This document shows, piece after piece, positions 1-10,562 of a stretch of 64,000 nt of DNA. Source of the DNA: Volutella citrinella (Eukaryota > Ascomycota > Sordariomycetes > Hypocreales > Nectriaceae); the NCBI GenBank assembly GCA_034401135.1, contig JAWZSP010000003.1:4836001-4900000 (forward strand), in the 5' to 3' direction. The notes below the pieces were generated by a model, which saw only the letters and a program-made list of their open reading frames with translations, was not told the origin of the DNA and made no database searches. Positions within the stretch are counted from its first letter, which is position 1, and every line of letters starts with the position of its first letter. The position numbers and the translations under genes are program-made.

Positions 1-1577
1 GTCACATCACGGTGGCTGCGCATCCCCAAGTGACAGCGGCGGCGGAATTCAGACGTGTGGCACATTGCGTGTTGCGGTGAGCAATCAGCCATCCTGATCT
101 GCCCTCACACTGCTCTAAGCGATGCCCTGTTGTTGATGTTCTTTTTTTTTCTGTGCGCCGCCTGGGGCTTCAGAGGTGGATGTGGGGGAAGAACTGAAAT
201 AGGGGCCTCAAGAGAGCGGCCCCACCGCAGCGCCTAATGAATCCTGCGATAGGCAGATGTACTAATAATATGTACGTGGGAGTCTCGGCAACCCTTCGAG
301 CCACAGCATACAGTGGCATGCTATTATATTCAAGAGAAATAATTAGCCATTTTGATCTACTCTTGGCTTGACTTGATCCTGCCAGGCACAAAGGCTGGCC
401 CGTCGAAGTCAGACTCCGTGGTAAGGGGAGCCAGGAGAGCGCCGCACAGCCGGAACCTGGCTTCGATCCCACCGGGCGGCAGGAATGAGACATTGACAAT
501 GGACCCTGGACTTCTGAGTGATCCAAGCAAGCCTGCCGGATCGGTGGCGAGTCGCACGAGTCTGGTCGGCAGTAGGCCGAGGCGACACGGTCAAATCGAT
601 TACCGCAGTAATAGCAAGAACTACTGGGAGGAATCGTGGATTCGTCCTGCTTCACTAGCCGTGGTTGCAGTTGCAGTTGCAGCGCTGTAACCCCCGCGCC
701 GCTCGGACAACGACAGGTCGGACATGTTGTGATTCGGCCCATGTTGACCGTTGCACTCATGGCTTTGGCGACTGACGATGATGGATCGATCCCTGATCCA
801 TTCCGCTCAACCTCGTAGCCTCCGCCGGCGCTCGCCCGACCATCTCTGTCCTCCACCGGATACTGGCCTGCTGGTCTGGTGTGTTGGTGGCACAGAATAC
901 CTCCTTCGATCGCAGCTCTCTCAGCATTGGGCAGGCGTTTGTTTGCTTGTGTGTGAGCTCCAACCATGTGCTGATCCATGTATGGCCAAACTCACAGCTC
1001 CATCGGCCACATGTCGCGCCCTCCCTGGCCTGCCACGTTTTTTACCCTGCGCCCACGCCATGTTGGCTCCAGCTAGGCGGGCAGAGGGCCGCCCCTCCTT
1101 TTGGTGCCTGATGAGCCGTCGTGGCGCACATGGCAAATCCCGTGTGACTGCCGATGCACACATTCCCTGGGTAACCCGGCTGTTGAACTTTGCCTAGAGG
1201 CTTCTGAAGCAACGCTGCGCAATGTGGGTGGTTCACCTCGAAGTTCTCGATTCTAGCGTTCCCTTCAAATATCCAGGGCATGATCCCGGCCAGAGTCGAC
1301 ATTGACAGGATCACTCTATTCGCTATTTCGCCACATCTAGCCTACACCAGCGACAGTTGGCAGAGGCAAGGGGCCGGGGAGACTAAGAACAAACAAGTGT
1401 ATTCAGTCTAATATCTAAAAGTCAAAACTAGCAGGGCGAAGAAGTTCCAATCCCAACTTTCAAGACCAACAAGCAGACAGAACATGTATCTCTACTGCCA
1501 AAGGAAGAAGGAGACAGACACAACAAGGTCAGAAAATCTACCCAGTCACCAACGAGACCACCCCCCACACCGCCGAC
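1..1577. other. Intergenic, no gene recognised
   Basis: I see no convincing gene here. Open frames on both strands are short, overlap each other and show no domain, signal peptide or splice-joined extension. The right-hand part should contain the 3' untranslated region of the subtilisin gene that ends at 1578. Confidence 0.6.
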
Positions 1578-2971
<1,394 letters not shown>

Positions 2972-3116
2972 TGTGATCAAGGAGGAAGAAGCTGGATGGA
3001 ATATCTCAGTTTTGGACTTGTGCAGGGTACTGCTGACGATGGTGCTACTGTTGCTTCTGCTGCTCGAGAGAACTTGTTGGTGATAATAATTCATTCAATG
3101 GCTACCATCAACTGGC

Positions 3117-3125
3117 CTTTTATAT
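3117..3125 (-). promoter_or_regulatory. TATA box of the subtilisin gene
   Basis: On the minus strand the sequence reads GATATAAAAGG, about 145 bases before the start codon at 2971. Position and sequence suit a core promoter element. Confidence 0.6.
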
Positions 3126-4349
3126 CCCTAGATCTGACAACGTCCATCCTCGTTCCAAGACCCTTTCGGCTTCCATCTTCAACGTCCCAGACTATGTTCC
3201 AAATTACTGGAGTACTAAATCTCGACAACTTCTCCGTTGGGTAACTCGAGGCTTCCAACCGAGTCACCTTCTTCCGATCTGCTGCTCTCGGTACTCGGAA
3301 CCAGGCCCATGGACCTCATCTGACTACCGAAAGCGATGCACATTAGGAATCAAATCACCAAGACTATGTACGCGGTCTCGAACCCTGGACCGGCTGAGGT
3401 GTGCCCCAGTTGCCGTCGTACATGTGCGAGGTCCAGAAGCCGTCGCCTCGCTGCGCTCTTTGACAATGGTCGGGTCCTTTGCTCCGGCGGGGGCGAATTA
3501 CAGTATCCGCTCGCCTTCTCATAGCCCCTCGAGGGAAAGAAGGAGCCAGAGGCGATGAGGACGCTTCTCGACGCTGCACTGAGGCTGCATAAACTTCCTT
3601 ATCCTGCATATCGCGACTGCGACGACACCTCGATACCGACGGCGCCCACGTCGGACAAGGCCAATCATTCGAGGCAGTGGAGAGACCCGGGTCTTTCAGT
3701 GTAATGACATGCGCACCTGATCGGATCGAAACTCGCATGGCGCTGTCAATCTCGTCGAAATGACCTACACGGCATGCAGCGTGCCTCTGCAGTGTGGAGA
3801 AATATCGTCGGGTAGCTGCCGCTGGAAAACGCATACGCCCATCGCATACCAACCTCCATCGTCGCTGTGCTGTCGTCAAGTCTAGCCCTTAGCACAAGGG
3901 ACTGGACCCGGCTGAGTCTGGGTGTGCCCATGAGCGGCGCAATTTCTTCCAACCCGGCCAAGCCGAGACTGGGAGCGACGGCTCTGGTTTGGTGTGGGTC
4001 CAGCCTAGCTCCCCTGGTCAGTGATTGATCCAGATGCTCAGAGTGTGGCAGCACCAGGTTTCGAGGAGACGCCGAGCAAGGTCTCGATGTATTCCTTTTC
4101 AGTCGGTTTCAGGAGAACAGCTGACAGCGCAGGAGCCCGTTGGGCAATACATTGACGCGACGCAGCGGAATGACAGTGGCTACAATGCGTGGGGTTGGAG
4201 ATGTCGTAATTGGGGGCTTAATCAGTCCTTTGCTGAGATGAACAATTTTACTTTAAACGTAGTGTGCCAGGCCAATTGATTCGGTATGCACAGGGAGGCA
4301 CGCTCAGGCATCATAGTTTAGAACCATCTAAATTGACCTTTTCAACTTC
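3126..4349. other. Intergenic, no gene recognised
   Basis: No recognisable gene. A minus-strand frame at about 3364-3450 reads WTSHMYDGNWGTPQPV, which looks somewhat protein-like but has no start, domain or continuation, so it could be a relic. A plus-strand frame at 4025-4279 has no recognisable similarity. The left part holds the upstream region of the subtilisin gene and the right end the 3' untranslated region of the splicing-factor gene. Confidence 0.5.
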
Positions 4350-6650
4350 TCAAAAACTGGCTACGGCTCTGATCATGGTATTCAGGCCCTTGTCAAATTC
4401 CTGATTCACTGCCGGATTCTCAGCCATTTCTGGCGGGAACACCCCGCCCTTCCACCATGTAAACCACTCGGCTACCTCACTTAGATCTACGTCTTCGAGG
4501 CCTAGCCATTCGTCCAGCTTCTCGTGCCAGAACGGAAACACGTTCTGTAATAGAATTTCGGCGACAATTTTCGTGCCGAGAATGCGAGTCCACTCAAGTG
4601 TCCCGGTAAGCACCGGTAAGTAGGGCTCCTGGTCCGCTGGATCGATGCGGAAGTTGGTTCTGAGGTATTTGCTGATTGAGGGCAGAATGTGTGACATAAC
4701 CAGGGGGCGCCACTGATCGCCCATAACGCCTTCCCACTGCCCGAGCCCGGGCAGCAGGCCGCGTTCGTATTCCCACATCTCGATAAGTTGCCTGAATTTC
4801 CGCCTCACGTCTGCCACGAGCCCCGTTCCTTTGGGGTCCAGGTGGTATGAGGGTAGGTACTGAAGCCAGGGGAACAGCCAAATGTGTGGCAGATGATGGC
4901 TCTGGCGCTTTTTCTTTGGGTTCCAGTCCGAAACTGCCGTCTCCAACTTGCGCGCGATGTGGTCGATGAGCTGGCTGCGGATGAATGGTGGTAGGAGGCT
5001 GTCCCAAGCAGCAACCAGCGCGAGCATGGGTGCTGGGTCGAAAACGTCCCATGCTCTGACTGCGGAGAGGGCTTTGGGGAGCCAATTCTTGTACATCATG
5101 CTCTCATATGGGCTGGTGGCCTTGTGATGACTCCTATAAATATCGTTGGCTTGGATAGAAGATGAATCCCATTTCCCCAGTGATCGGCTGTCATTTTTCG
5201 ACTGCAAGAGAATGTGTGAGAGCTTTTGGAGATCGGCCACGAACCGGGTCGGCTCGGTGATAGGGTCATAGTCGGGATCCCGTAGGAATGGATGGATCGC
5301 TGCGACGGCGACGTCAGATATCTCGGCGCTGGAGATGCCGAGGGCTAGGGTCTGGTCGAGGAGGTTGATGGCTTGGTCCCAACCGGCCGTTGGCAGCTCA
5401 TCGCTCACAAGGCTGGCAAATATCCGTAGCTTCTCCAAGTCAGACATCAGGTCCTCCGTCTCCTGCTCCTGCTGCTTCAGCTCGAGATCGATCCATGTCT
5501 TGCGTTCCTCCAAGCCTCGCCACTCTTCAGAGAAGGCTAGGATATCGGCTTGTGCCCGTTTAGCCAACTTCATTGTCTCCAATAACTCAGTTGATTCGGG
5601 AGTCGCGCTACCAGTAGTTGGCGTCATTATCCCGCTTGCAGAGGTGAGCATCTGCATATCTGGGCGGGTCATATCGAGGATAGGGCTAAAGGCATCGGGG
5701 ATATGTAGTCCTGGGGCAGCTGCCTTCAGTTCCTCAGATGTCAGGAACTTTGTCTTGTGTCGTCGTGGTGTTGATGTTGCGCTATCGAAAGCACTCGCGA
5801 TCGACTTGCCCTTTGTTCGTTTTCGGCGCTTCTTTTCGTCGTCCGAGTCCACCACCTCCTCACCACGCATCTTGGCCTGGCGCTTCTCCTCCTGTCGTTC
5901 TTGCTCCGTCTTCTCCCTAACGGCGCCCAGGCCTGCACCCTGAGGTCTCAGGTTCGCCTCAATGATGACGTTTCGGCCTTGGCCTTCTTTACCCAAACCC
6001 TGTCCTTCCTTGTAGCCCATCTTGGCCATCATTCTCGCACCGAACGACTTTGCATTGATCTTTCCTTTACTGGAGAAGGCACTTGGTTGCGGTTTGTTCG
6101 CAGGAGTTGGGCTTTGGTTAGCCGCGGAGGGCTTTAGGACTGGTTCCTTGGCAGAAGATGGCACGAAGCCGGTGCCAAGGGGGCGCTTTCCGTCGAACGC
6201 GGTACGAAACATGGGAAAAGATTGCGAGGATTTAGATGGTGTTTGGGTCGTCTCTGAAGTGTCTTCGTCTTCGTCATCAGAGTGGGAGAGCTTGCCAAAA
6301 CCCAGGCCAACACCGGCGCGGCCGGCTTCGTCGTCATCGTCGTCATCGTCGTCTTCGTCATCTTCATCATCATCGTCGTCTTGATTCTTGGTCGTGTTGT
6401 TGTCATCGCTGTCGTTGACTGCGCCCTTGGAGATGAAATTCATTGCTTGAGTTCGTAGTGTTTTGCGTTTCCACCTGCGGGATCGGCCTTCGTCTTCGCT
6501 GTCCGAGCCAAAGATGCCCAGAGCCGCTTTTTCTTTGCTGTTGGCCCCAACACGGCGTCTTTTCCGGGGGTTGTAATCGGCAAATTCATTATCGGGATCC
6601 AGACCGGGTGCGAGGAATTCATCCTCAGATTCGGACTCGGAGGAGCTCAT
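4350..6650 (-). CDS. G-patch spliceosome-disassembly factor, TFIP11/Ntr1 (Spp382) family
   Basis: Single-exon gene of 766 residues. The N-terminus is acidic and serine-rich with a basic patch near 28-34 (NPRKRRRVG), as in the TFIP11 N-terminal domain. A long Asp/Glu tract at about 90-108 follows. The G-patch lies at about 199-245 (FGARMMAKMGYKEGQGLG, then the GAGLGAVREK end). The C-terminal two thirds (about 330-766) is the helical GCFC-type domain of this family. TFIP11/Ntr1 proteins recruit and activate the DEAH helicase Prp43 through the G-patch to take apart the intron-lariat spliceosome in the nucleus. Length is close to the fungal norm. ATG 6650 opens the conserved acidic N-terminus. 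Assignment is by motif and layout recognition. Confidence 0.92.
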   Translation of the reverse strand: MSSSESESEDEFLAPGLDPDNEFADYNPRKRRRVGANSKEKAALGIFGSDSEDEGRSRRWKRKTLRTQAMNFISKGAVNDSDDNNTTKNQDDDDDEDDEDDDDDDDDEAGRAGVGLGFGKLSHSDDEDEDTSETTQTPSKSSQSFPMFRTAFDGKRPLGTGFVPSSAKEPVLKPSAANQSPTPANKPQPSAFSSKGKINAKSFGARMMAKMGYKEGQGLGKEGQGRNVIIEANLRPQGAGLGAVREKTEQERQEEKRQAKMRGEEVVDSDDEKKRRKRTKGKSIASAFDSATSTPRRHKTKFLTSEELKAAAPGLHIPDAFSPILDMTRPDMQMLTSASGIMTPTTGSATPESTELLETMKLAKRAQADILAFSEEWRGLEERKTWIDLELKQQEQETEDLMSDLEKLRIFASLVSDELPTAGWDQAINLLDQTLALGISSAEISDVAVAAIHPFLRDPDYDPITEPTRFVADLQKLSHILLQSKNDSRSLGKWDSSSIQANDIYRSHHKATSPYESMMYKNWLPKALSAVRAWDVFDPAPMLALVAAWDSLLPPFIRSQLIDHIARKLETAVSDWNPKKKRQSHHLPHIWLFPWLQYLPSYHLDPKGTGLVADVRRKFRQLIEMWEYERGLLPGLGQWEGVMGDQWRPLVMSHILPSISKYLRTNFRIDPADQEPYLPVLTGTLEWTRILGTKIVAEILLQNVFPFWHEKLDEWLGLEDVDLSEVAEWFTWWKGGVFPPEMAENPAVNQEFDKGLNTMIRAVASF

Positions 6651-7240
6651 TGTGTTGGATTTGGATGATGTTGCTGTTCAGGAAGGCAACCATCATGGCA
6701 ACAAAGTTGCACGCACTGTTGATTCACGTGACCGTTGGACTAGATCAAGCGCTACTTGAGCACGCGCCACGCCTGGCTCCATCACACCACACTTGACGGG
6801 ACCCTATTGGGCCCTGTTACAGCCTTATTAGGTATTACCTAGCGCCGAGCGGGATTCATTGATTGATCCTCTGCAGCTACATGGAGCTCAAGTTTCGTGG
6901 TTCCTGCTATGATGTGGACTGGATTGCGCGCTGCGAAATCCCATCGCTGCAAACTGCCGCCAATCACCTTGACTCAGATTCCTCGTGGAACGACTTCACC
7001 TCACGAAATTGGTCGTCGGCCGGCTGTATTTTCTAAGCTGTCTTTCCCATTTCGAGAATACACTTTTCGTCTTGGGCACTGCTATAGATCGTAGGTCACT
7101 CACTATATGGGCAGGCCCTGCACCACCACGCCGCACCTCCACGCCGCGCACCACGCGTTGTGCACACCCGGATTTTGCTCTCTCATTGCCAAATAACAGG
7201 TTTCCTCCCCCAACTTGGTACCTGTTCAGAATTTCCAACC
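6651..7240. other. Intergenic, promoter side of the splicing-factor gene
   Basis: No gene seen. The stretch contains the palindrome TAGGTATTACCTA near 6831-6843 and pyrimidine-rich sequence near 7100-7220. It holds the splicing-factor upstream region and the downstream region of the small secreted protein gene. Confidence 0.5.
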
Positions 7241-7846
7241 TCAGAGGAGTCTGTGCTTCACCCTTGGGCAGGCTACACGTTCCGCTCGAGGAGACCGCCC
7301 ATATGACTTCCAGAGCTGTTCGCTGCGGACCCAACCCCCTCTGTGTTTGCCGCAATTCGCATCGATTTGTCCCTCTACCGCCTCATACTCGATCTGCGAG
7401 CACTCGCTTGACTGCTTGACCAGGGTTTTATGGTCACAAACCCAAACCTGGACAGTCCCCCTGAGGCTAACCTCGCCTCGATACATCCAGACCACGTTGC
7501 TCTCGCAAAAATGAAAGAGGGATTGCTTGGAGGCCTCATAGTCGTCCGCATCCAACGCTCTCCGGTTTGGGCTGCAACCCATCCTTGATGTCGGGAAGAA
7601 AGTCGCTCCCTGCGCGTTGTCGTCCGCCTTCATATCTGCGGTGGTAGTTGGGGTCATGGTGAAGTTGGAGGTAGGAACCTCAGCCCTCCGACGAAGAACG
7701 GCAGTCCCATTCACATGGCCAAAGGAGTAGATACCGTCCGGGAGAGTGGCGTCAACCTCCCAGTAGTCATATTCTGATGTAGGATGGGCGAGGACCAAGG
7801 CTGAGAAGCCGGAGAAGATGGCTGTTAGAGCGATGTGGACTCTCAT
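7241..7846 (-). CDS. Small secreted cysteine-containing protein, unknown function
   Basis: Single-exon frame of 201 residues. The start at 7846 was chosen over upstream in-frame codons because it opens a clear signal peptide (MRVHIALTAIFSGFSALVLA, cleavage expected before HPTSE). The mature part has a dibasic RRR near residue 54, a possible Kex2-type site, then six cysteines in the C-terminal part (contexts MGCSP, HFCES, WVCDH, SECSQ, NCGKH, VACPR), enough for three disulfides. The ending with GGWVRSEQLWKSYGR resembles fungal secreted hypothetical proteins with a conserved W-x(3-5)-W/SYG tail; this is only a remembered resemblance. No enzymatic motif is visible. A TATA box sits about 90 bases upstream. 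It may be an effector-like or cell-wall-associated protein, but no function can be assigned. Confidence 0.75.
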   Translation of the reverse strand: MRVHIALTAIFSGFSALVLAHPTSEYDYWEVDATLPDGIYSFGHVNGTAVLRRRAEVPTSNFTMTPTTTADMKADDNAQGATFFPTSRMGCSPNRRALDADDYEASKQSLFHFCESNVVWMYRGEVSLRGTVQVWVCDHKTLVKQSSECSQIEYEAVEGQIDANCGKHRGGWVRSEQLWKSYGRSPRAERVACPRVKHRLL

Positions 7847-7937
7847 AGTTGAAGATTTCGATGGTAGTGTGTATTGATAAAGAATGGGGATGAGATGAGA
7901 CGAAGCACAACCTCCAATGGCGGTTTCAGTCCAGCAA

Positions 7938-7943
7938 TATATA
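7938..7943 (-). promoter_or_regulatory. TATA box of the small secreted protein gene
   Basis: The minus strand reads AGTATATATTGC, 92-97 bases before the start codon at 7846. Confidence 0.55.
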
Positions 7944-8173
7944 CTGCGCGATTCCATCAATGTGTCCTCTTGAATGAGGTCTTCTACAATGTGTCTTCTT
8001 CAAGCTTTCCAGCAAGCTAGCTCTAAGCATCATGTTGCGAACTGCTTGCTTATAGTTAGAATTCAGGAACAAGAAACTCTGCATCCTTGTACCTAAATCA
8101 GGGTCCATGACAGAAAGTGCGGTGGCCCCAAGACTACCGGTGCTCCTAGTCTAGAGAAAGGAGCGCTTGCGAA

Positions 8174-8259
8174 GCAAATCTTTCACAGGTACGGCTGCAA
8201 GATTGTGGACCCCAAACCCGTGTTAAAAGCACCGCCTAAGGCTTTTGGAGCTGCCGATA
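8174..8259 (+). repeat. Displaced stu2 exon fragment A (direct)
   Basis: These 86 bases match the coding sequence of the stu2 gene at 11081-11166, with 4 differences by my reading (82/86). The match starts at GCAAATCTTTCACA and ends at GAGCTGCCGATA. It is in the same orientation as stu2 and lies about 2.3 kb before its start codon. Flanks on both sides do not match stu2. It carries no start codon or splice signal of its own. Confidence 0.9.
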
Positions 8260-8328
8260 CTCTGTGATGGCCTGAGTGATGCGTGGGACAAGGCTTGCAC
8301 CTGACCCGCCCGCAATAGGGCTTCCATT

Positions 8329-8512
8329 ACATCGAGGCTGGCGTCGACATCAAGGCTCGCGTCGACATCAAAGCTCGCATCGACATTAGTTCGCATCGGC
8401 ATCAGGGCTCACATCAGGGCTCGCATCAGGGCTCACTTAGGGCTCGCATCAGGGCTCGTGTCAGGGCTCGCGTCAGGGCTCGCGCCAGGGCTCGCATCAA
8501 GGCTCGCATCAG
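8329..8512. repeat. Degenerate 12-base minisatellite
   Basis: About fifteen imperfect copies of a 12-base unit near GGCTCGCATCAG. The left end contains variants with GTCGACATCAA and the right end more regular GGGCTCGC(A/G)TCA units. Read on the minus strand it would encode a repeating RALMRALTRAL-like peptide, but there is no supporting gene structure. Confidence 0.85.
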
Positions 8513-8673
8513 CCCGGCTCGTAACAGCTTGGGCGAGCAACGCCGTTCCTGTTGCTTGGTCATTTTTGTAGACTCTCTAGGACGTGACTGCTCCGCTAGG
8601 TAGGTACAGTAAGTAGGTACTAGTTGCCGAAATCTGGAGGTTGTTTGCACCTGCTTCCGGATTAGATAGTGTC

Positions 8674-8850
8674 GATTGCCGTGAATGACATGAGCCGGAG
8701 GATTCCTATGTGCACTCCTTTCCTTGATTTCTTCCTAAAGCATAATTTCTAATATACTTATGTACGACAAGCCTTTCGAATGCCGTGAATAACATGGGCC
8801 CAGGATGCCCGTGTGAAGTGTGAACTCCTTTCTTTTCTTTCTTTCATCCC
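8674..8850. repeat. Imperfect direct repeat pair
   Basis: Segments 8674-8736 and 8777-8850 share a common order of words: ATTGCCGTGAATGACATG versus AATGCCGTGAATAACATG, then GGAT, TGTG and CTCCTTTC. They are clearly related but diverged. No gene is associated. Confidence 0.6.
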
Positions 8851-8967
8851 CAAATATCAGTTCAGGTGAGTAATATGATCGACAGTGGAAGACAAGCACT
8901 ACCTTTGCTATTATTTTTCAATTCATGTTCAGTGACTAACATACAATTTGAAGTATTTCTATGAATC

Positions 8968-9180
8968 ATGGATATTACCGAGGCGCTCGCGGCCCAAGTG
9001 GCCGATCTACAATCCCAGGCCGACGATCGAGCGGCCCAGATCCTCGACCTGGAATCCCAGTCGCGAGCCTCAAGCGGCCGGAGTAGAAAACCAGCCGCTA
9101 CTGGTGGAAGGCGACTGGATCCATCGCCGCCGTCGTCAGCGCCATCACTGGCATTGTGGCCTTCGCGAGGAGGCGTTAAG
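8968..9180 (+). pseudogene. Coding relic 1: coiled-coil/hydrophobic small protein, frameshifted
   Basis: From ATG 8968 the frame encodes a heptad-like start (MDITEALAAQVADLQSQADD) continuing to DLESQ and RKPA. After that the likely continuation, a hydrophobic helix (IAAVVSAITGIVAFA), lies in another frame, so a frameshift is implied. A splice-donor-like GTGAGT follows at 9181. The DLES...KPA...hydrophobic order is shared with the relic at 9333. No family is recognised. It could be one exon of a decayed multi-exon gene rather than a separate copy. Confidence 0.35.
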
Positions 9181-9332
9181 GTGAGTATTTCTGCACCAAT
9201 GACACGAGGATGAGAGACGGTCGGTCTAGAAGACCGTCCAATTCTGACTGAAGGCGCTCAGGGCCGGTATCACCACCGCCCCTCCAGGTCGTCGTCGCCG
9301 TTGCCGTATCGGATAACCAACTCATCGAGTAG

Positions 9333-9473
9333 ATGTCGGCCCCCGAGGCCCAGACCGACCTGGAGTCTCCGGCCGAGAGGGAGGAGTAGAAGCCCGCCCT
9401 GTTTCGGGTGAAGGCGGTCGCCTCCTGCGGCGCCTTTCTCGGCGGCGTCGCAGCCGTTGCGGCAGCCATTCTG
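9333..9473 (+). pseudogene. Coding relic 2: related to relic 1, with an in-frame stop
   Basis: From ATG 9333 the frame reads MSAPEAQTDLESPAEREE, then an in-frame TAG at 9387-9389, then in the same frame KPALFRVKAVAS and an alanine/glycine-rich hydrophobic segment (GAFLGGVAAVAAAIL), ending at a donor-like GTGCGT. The TAG could have arisen from CAG by a C to T change. The shared DLES and KPA landmarks link it to relic 1. No family is recognised. Confidence 0.35.
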
Positions 9474-9542
9474 GTGCGTTTAAAATCATGACATTCCGCC
9501 AACGGCAACCTCATTCGAAGGCTACCCCAGCTACAACGCCTC

Positions 9543-9671
9543 ACACTACTCCTGACACCTAACACTGTGCTCCTGGCACATAACACTATACTACTCCTGA
9601 CGTAACACTATACTACTCCTGACACCTAACACTGCTCATAACACCTGACACTACCTACTCATAACGCCTGA
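9543..9671. repeat. Short tandem repeats built on CTGACACCTAACACT
   Basis: Repeated words TACTCCTGACACCTAACACT, TAACACTATACTACTCCTGA and CATAACACCTGACACTACC occur in irregular tandem. No coding potential is seen. Confidence 0.65.
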
Positions 9672-9779
9672 TTCGACCCGATCCAGGCCGACCAACACGA
9701 GCCTTCGAATCCTAACCAGCTGGTGTTAGAACCTCGGATGCCCAATCCCGCGTCAGCAGCGGTGCGACTGTCAGATCAG

Positions 9780-9858
9780 CAGTCCTGGCAAAATTTCCTC
9801 TATGACCGGGCCAGCTGTGTCAAGCTCGACATAGAGAAGAAGGGCCTCGATGGCGCCA
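9780..9858 (-). repeat. Displaced stu2 exon fragment B (inverted)
   Basis: The reverse complement of these 79 bases matches stu2 coding sequence 10955-11033 with one difference by my reading (78/79; ATGTCGAG here, ATATCGAG in stu2). It is inverted relative to stu2 and lies about 700 bases before its start codon. The source segment is only 47 bases from the source of fragment A. It forms an inverted repeat with the gene, with about 1.1 kb between arms. Confidence 0.92.
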
Positions 9859-9878
9859 AATGGGGTGTCAAGTGAACT

Positions 9879-10031
9879 GTGCATGCCTGCGTTACGGCTC
9901 TGGACGGCCAGGCCAGCACGGCTGAGGAGGAGGCCGAGGAGAAGTCAACAAACAGGTTCAAGACGGGCCTGGTCGTGATTTTGGTGATCCCGTTCGGCGG
10001 CAGTCATCACGGCGACACATGGCGGTCGCAG
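9879..10031 (+). pseudogene. Coding relic 3: possibly related to relics 1 and 2
   Basis: An open stretch reads TALDGQASTAEEEAEEK, then FKTGLVVILVIPFGG, so an acidic Glu-rich segment precedes a hydrophobic one as in relics 1 and 2. It ends at a donor-like GTATTA at 10032. There is no good start codon. The relation to the other relics rests on layout only. Confidence 0.25.
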
Positions 10032-10562
10032 GTATTAGCGGCATCGAAATCGAGAGGTAAGTCTGTTTCTGCGGCAACCATGACGTCCCAGCACAACAAA
10101 GCACCACTAGCAGACACCCCACCAGACCCCCGGTTGACTGCATATTGCTTCTTTTACAACGCTAAGCCAACACAACACATCACACACCACCACCGGCACG
10201 TACCTGCCCAACTCGTCAGGTACATACGTGGACTGCATCCCGCCTGCTTGCACACGCTACTTTTTTCTTTCCCGCATTGCCTCCGTCGCCTGCATCAAAC
10301 CTCGTGCTGACACCTGTACCACAGCTACGTCGCTTTACCAGTGAGTGATTGATTCTATCGCCCCTTAGGCCGACCTCGGTTCTTCGCCTGCCTTCGCATC
10401 GCAAGCTCGGTCAAGATGGAGCTTCGAAGGCGGTCTCGCACTCTGCAGAAACTAATTACTCGAGTAGCCAGCCTGACACAGACAGAGCGCCGCCTGACTG
10501 GGACAACACCATCCCTGCCATCAAACCCAACGACCCCGCACCTCAATCCTGTCACCGCAGCC

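Noticed and set aside
170..979. 269-codon minus-strand frame near the left edge
   Set aside because: No domain, no signal peptide, mixed low-complexity composition and many overlapping frames on the other strand.
8329..8512. Possible CRISPR array
   Set aside because: The units are contiguous 12-base repeats without unique spacers, and the genome is eukaryotic.
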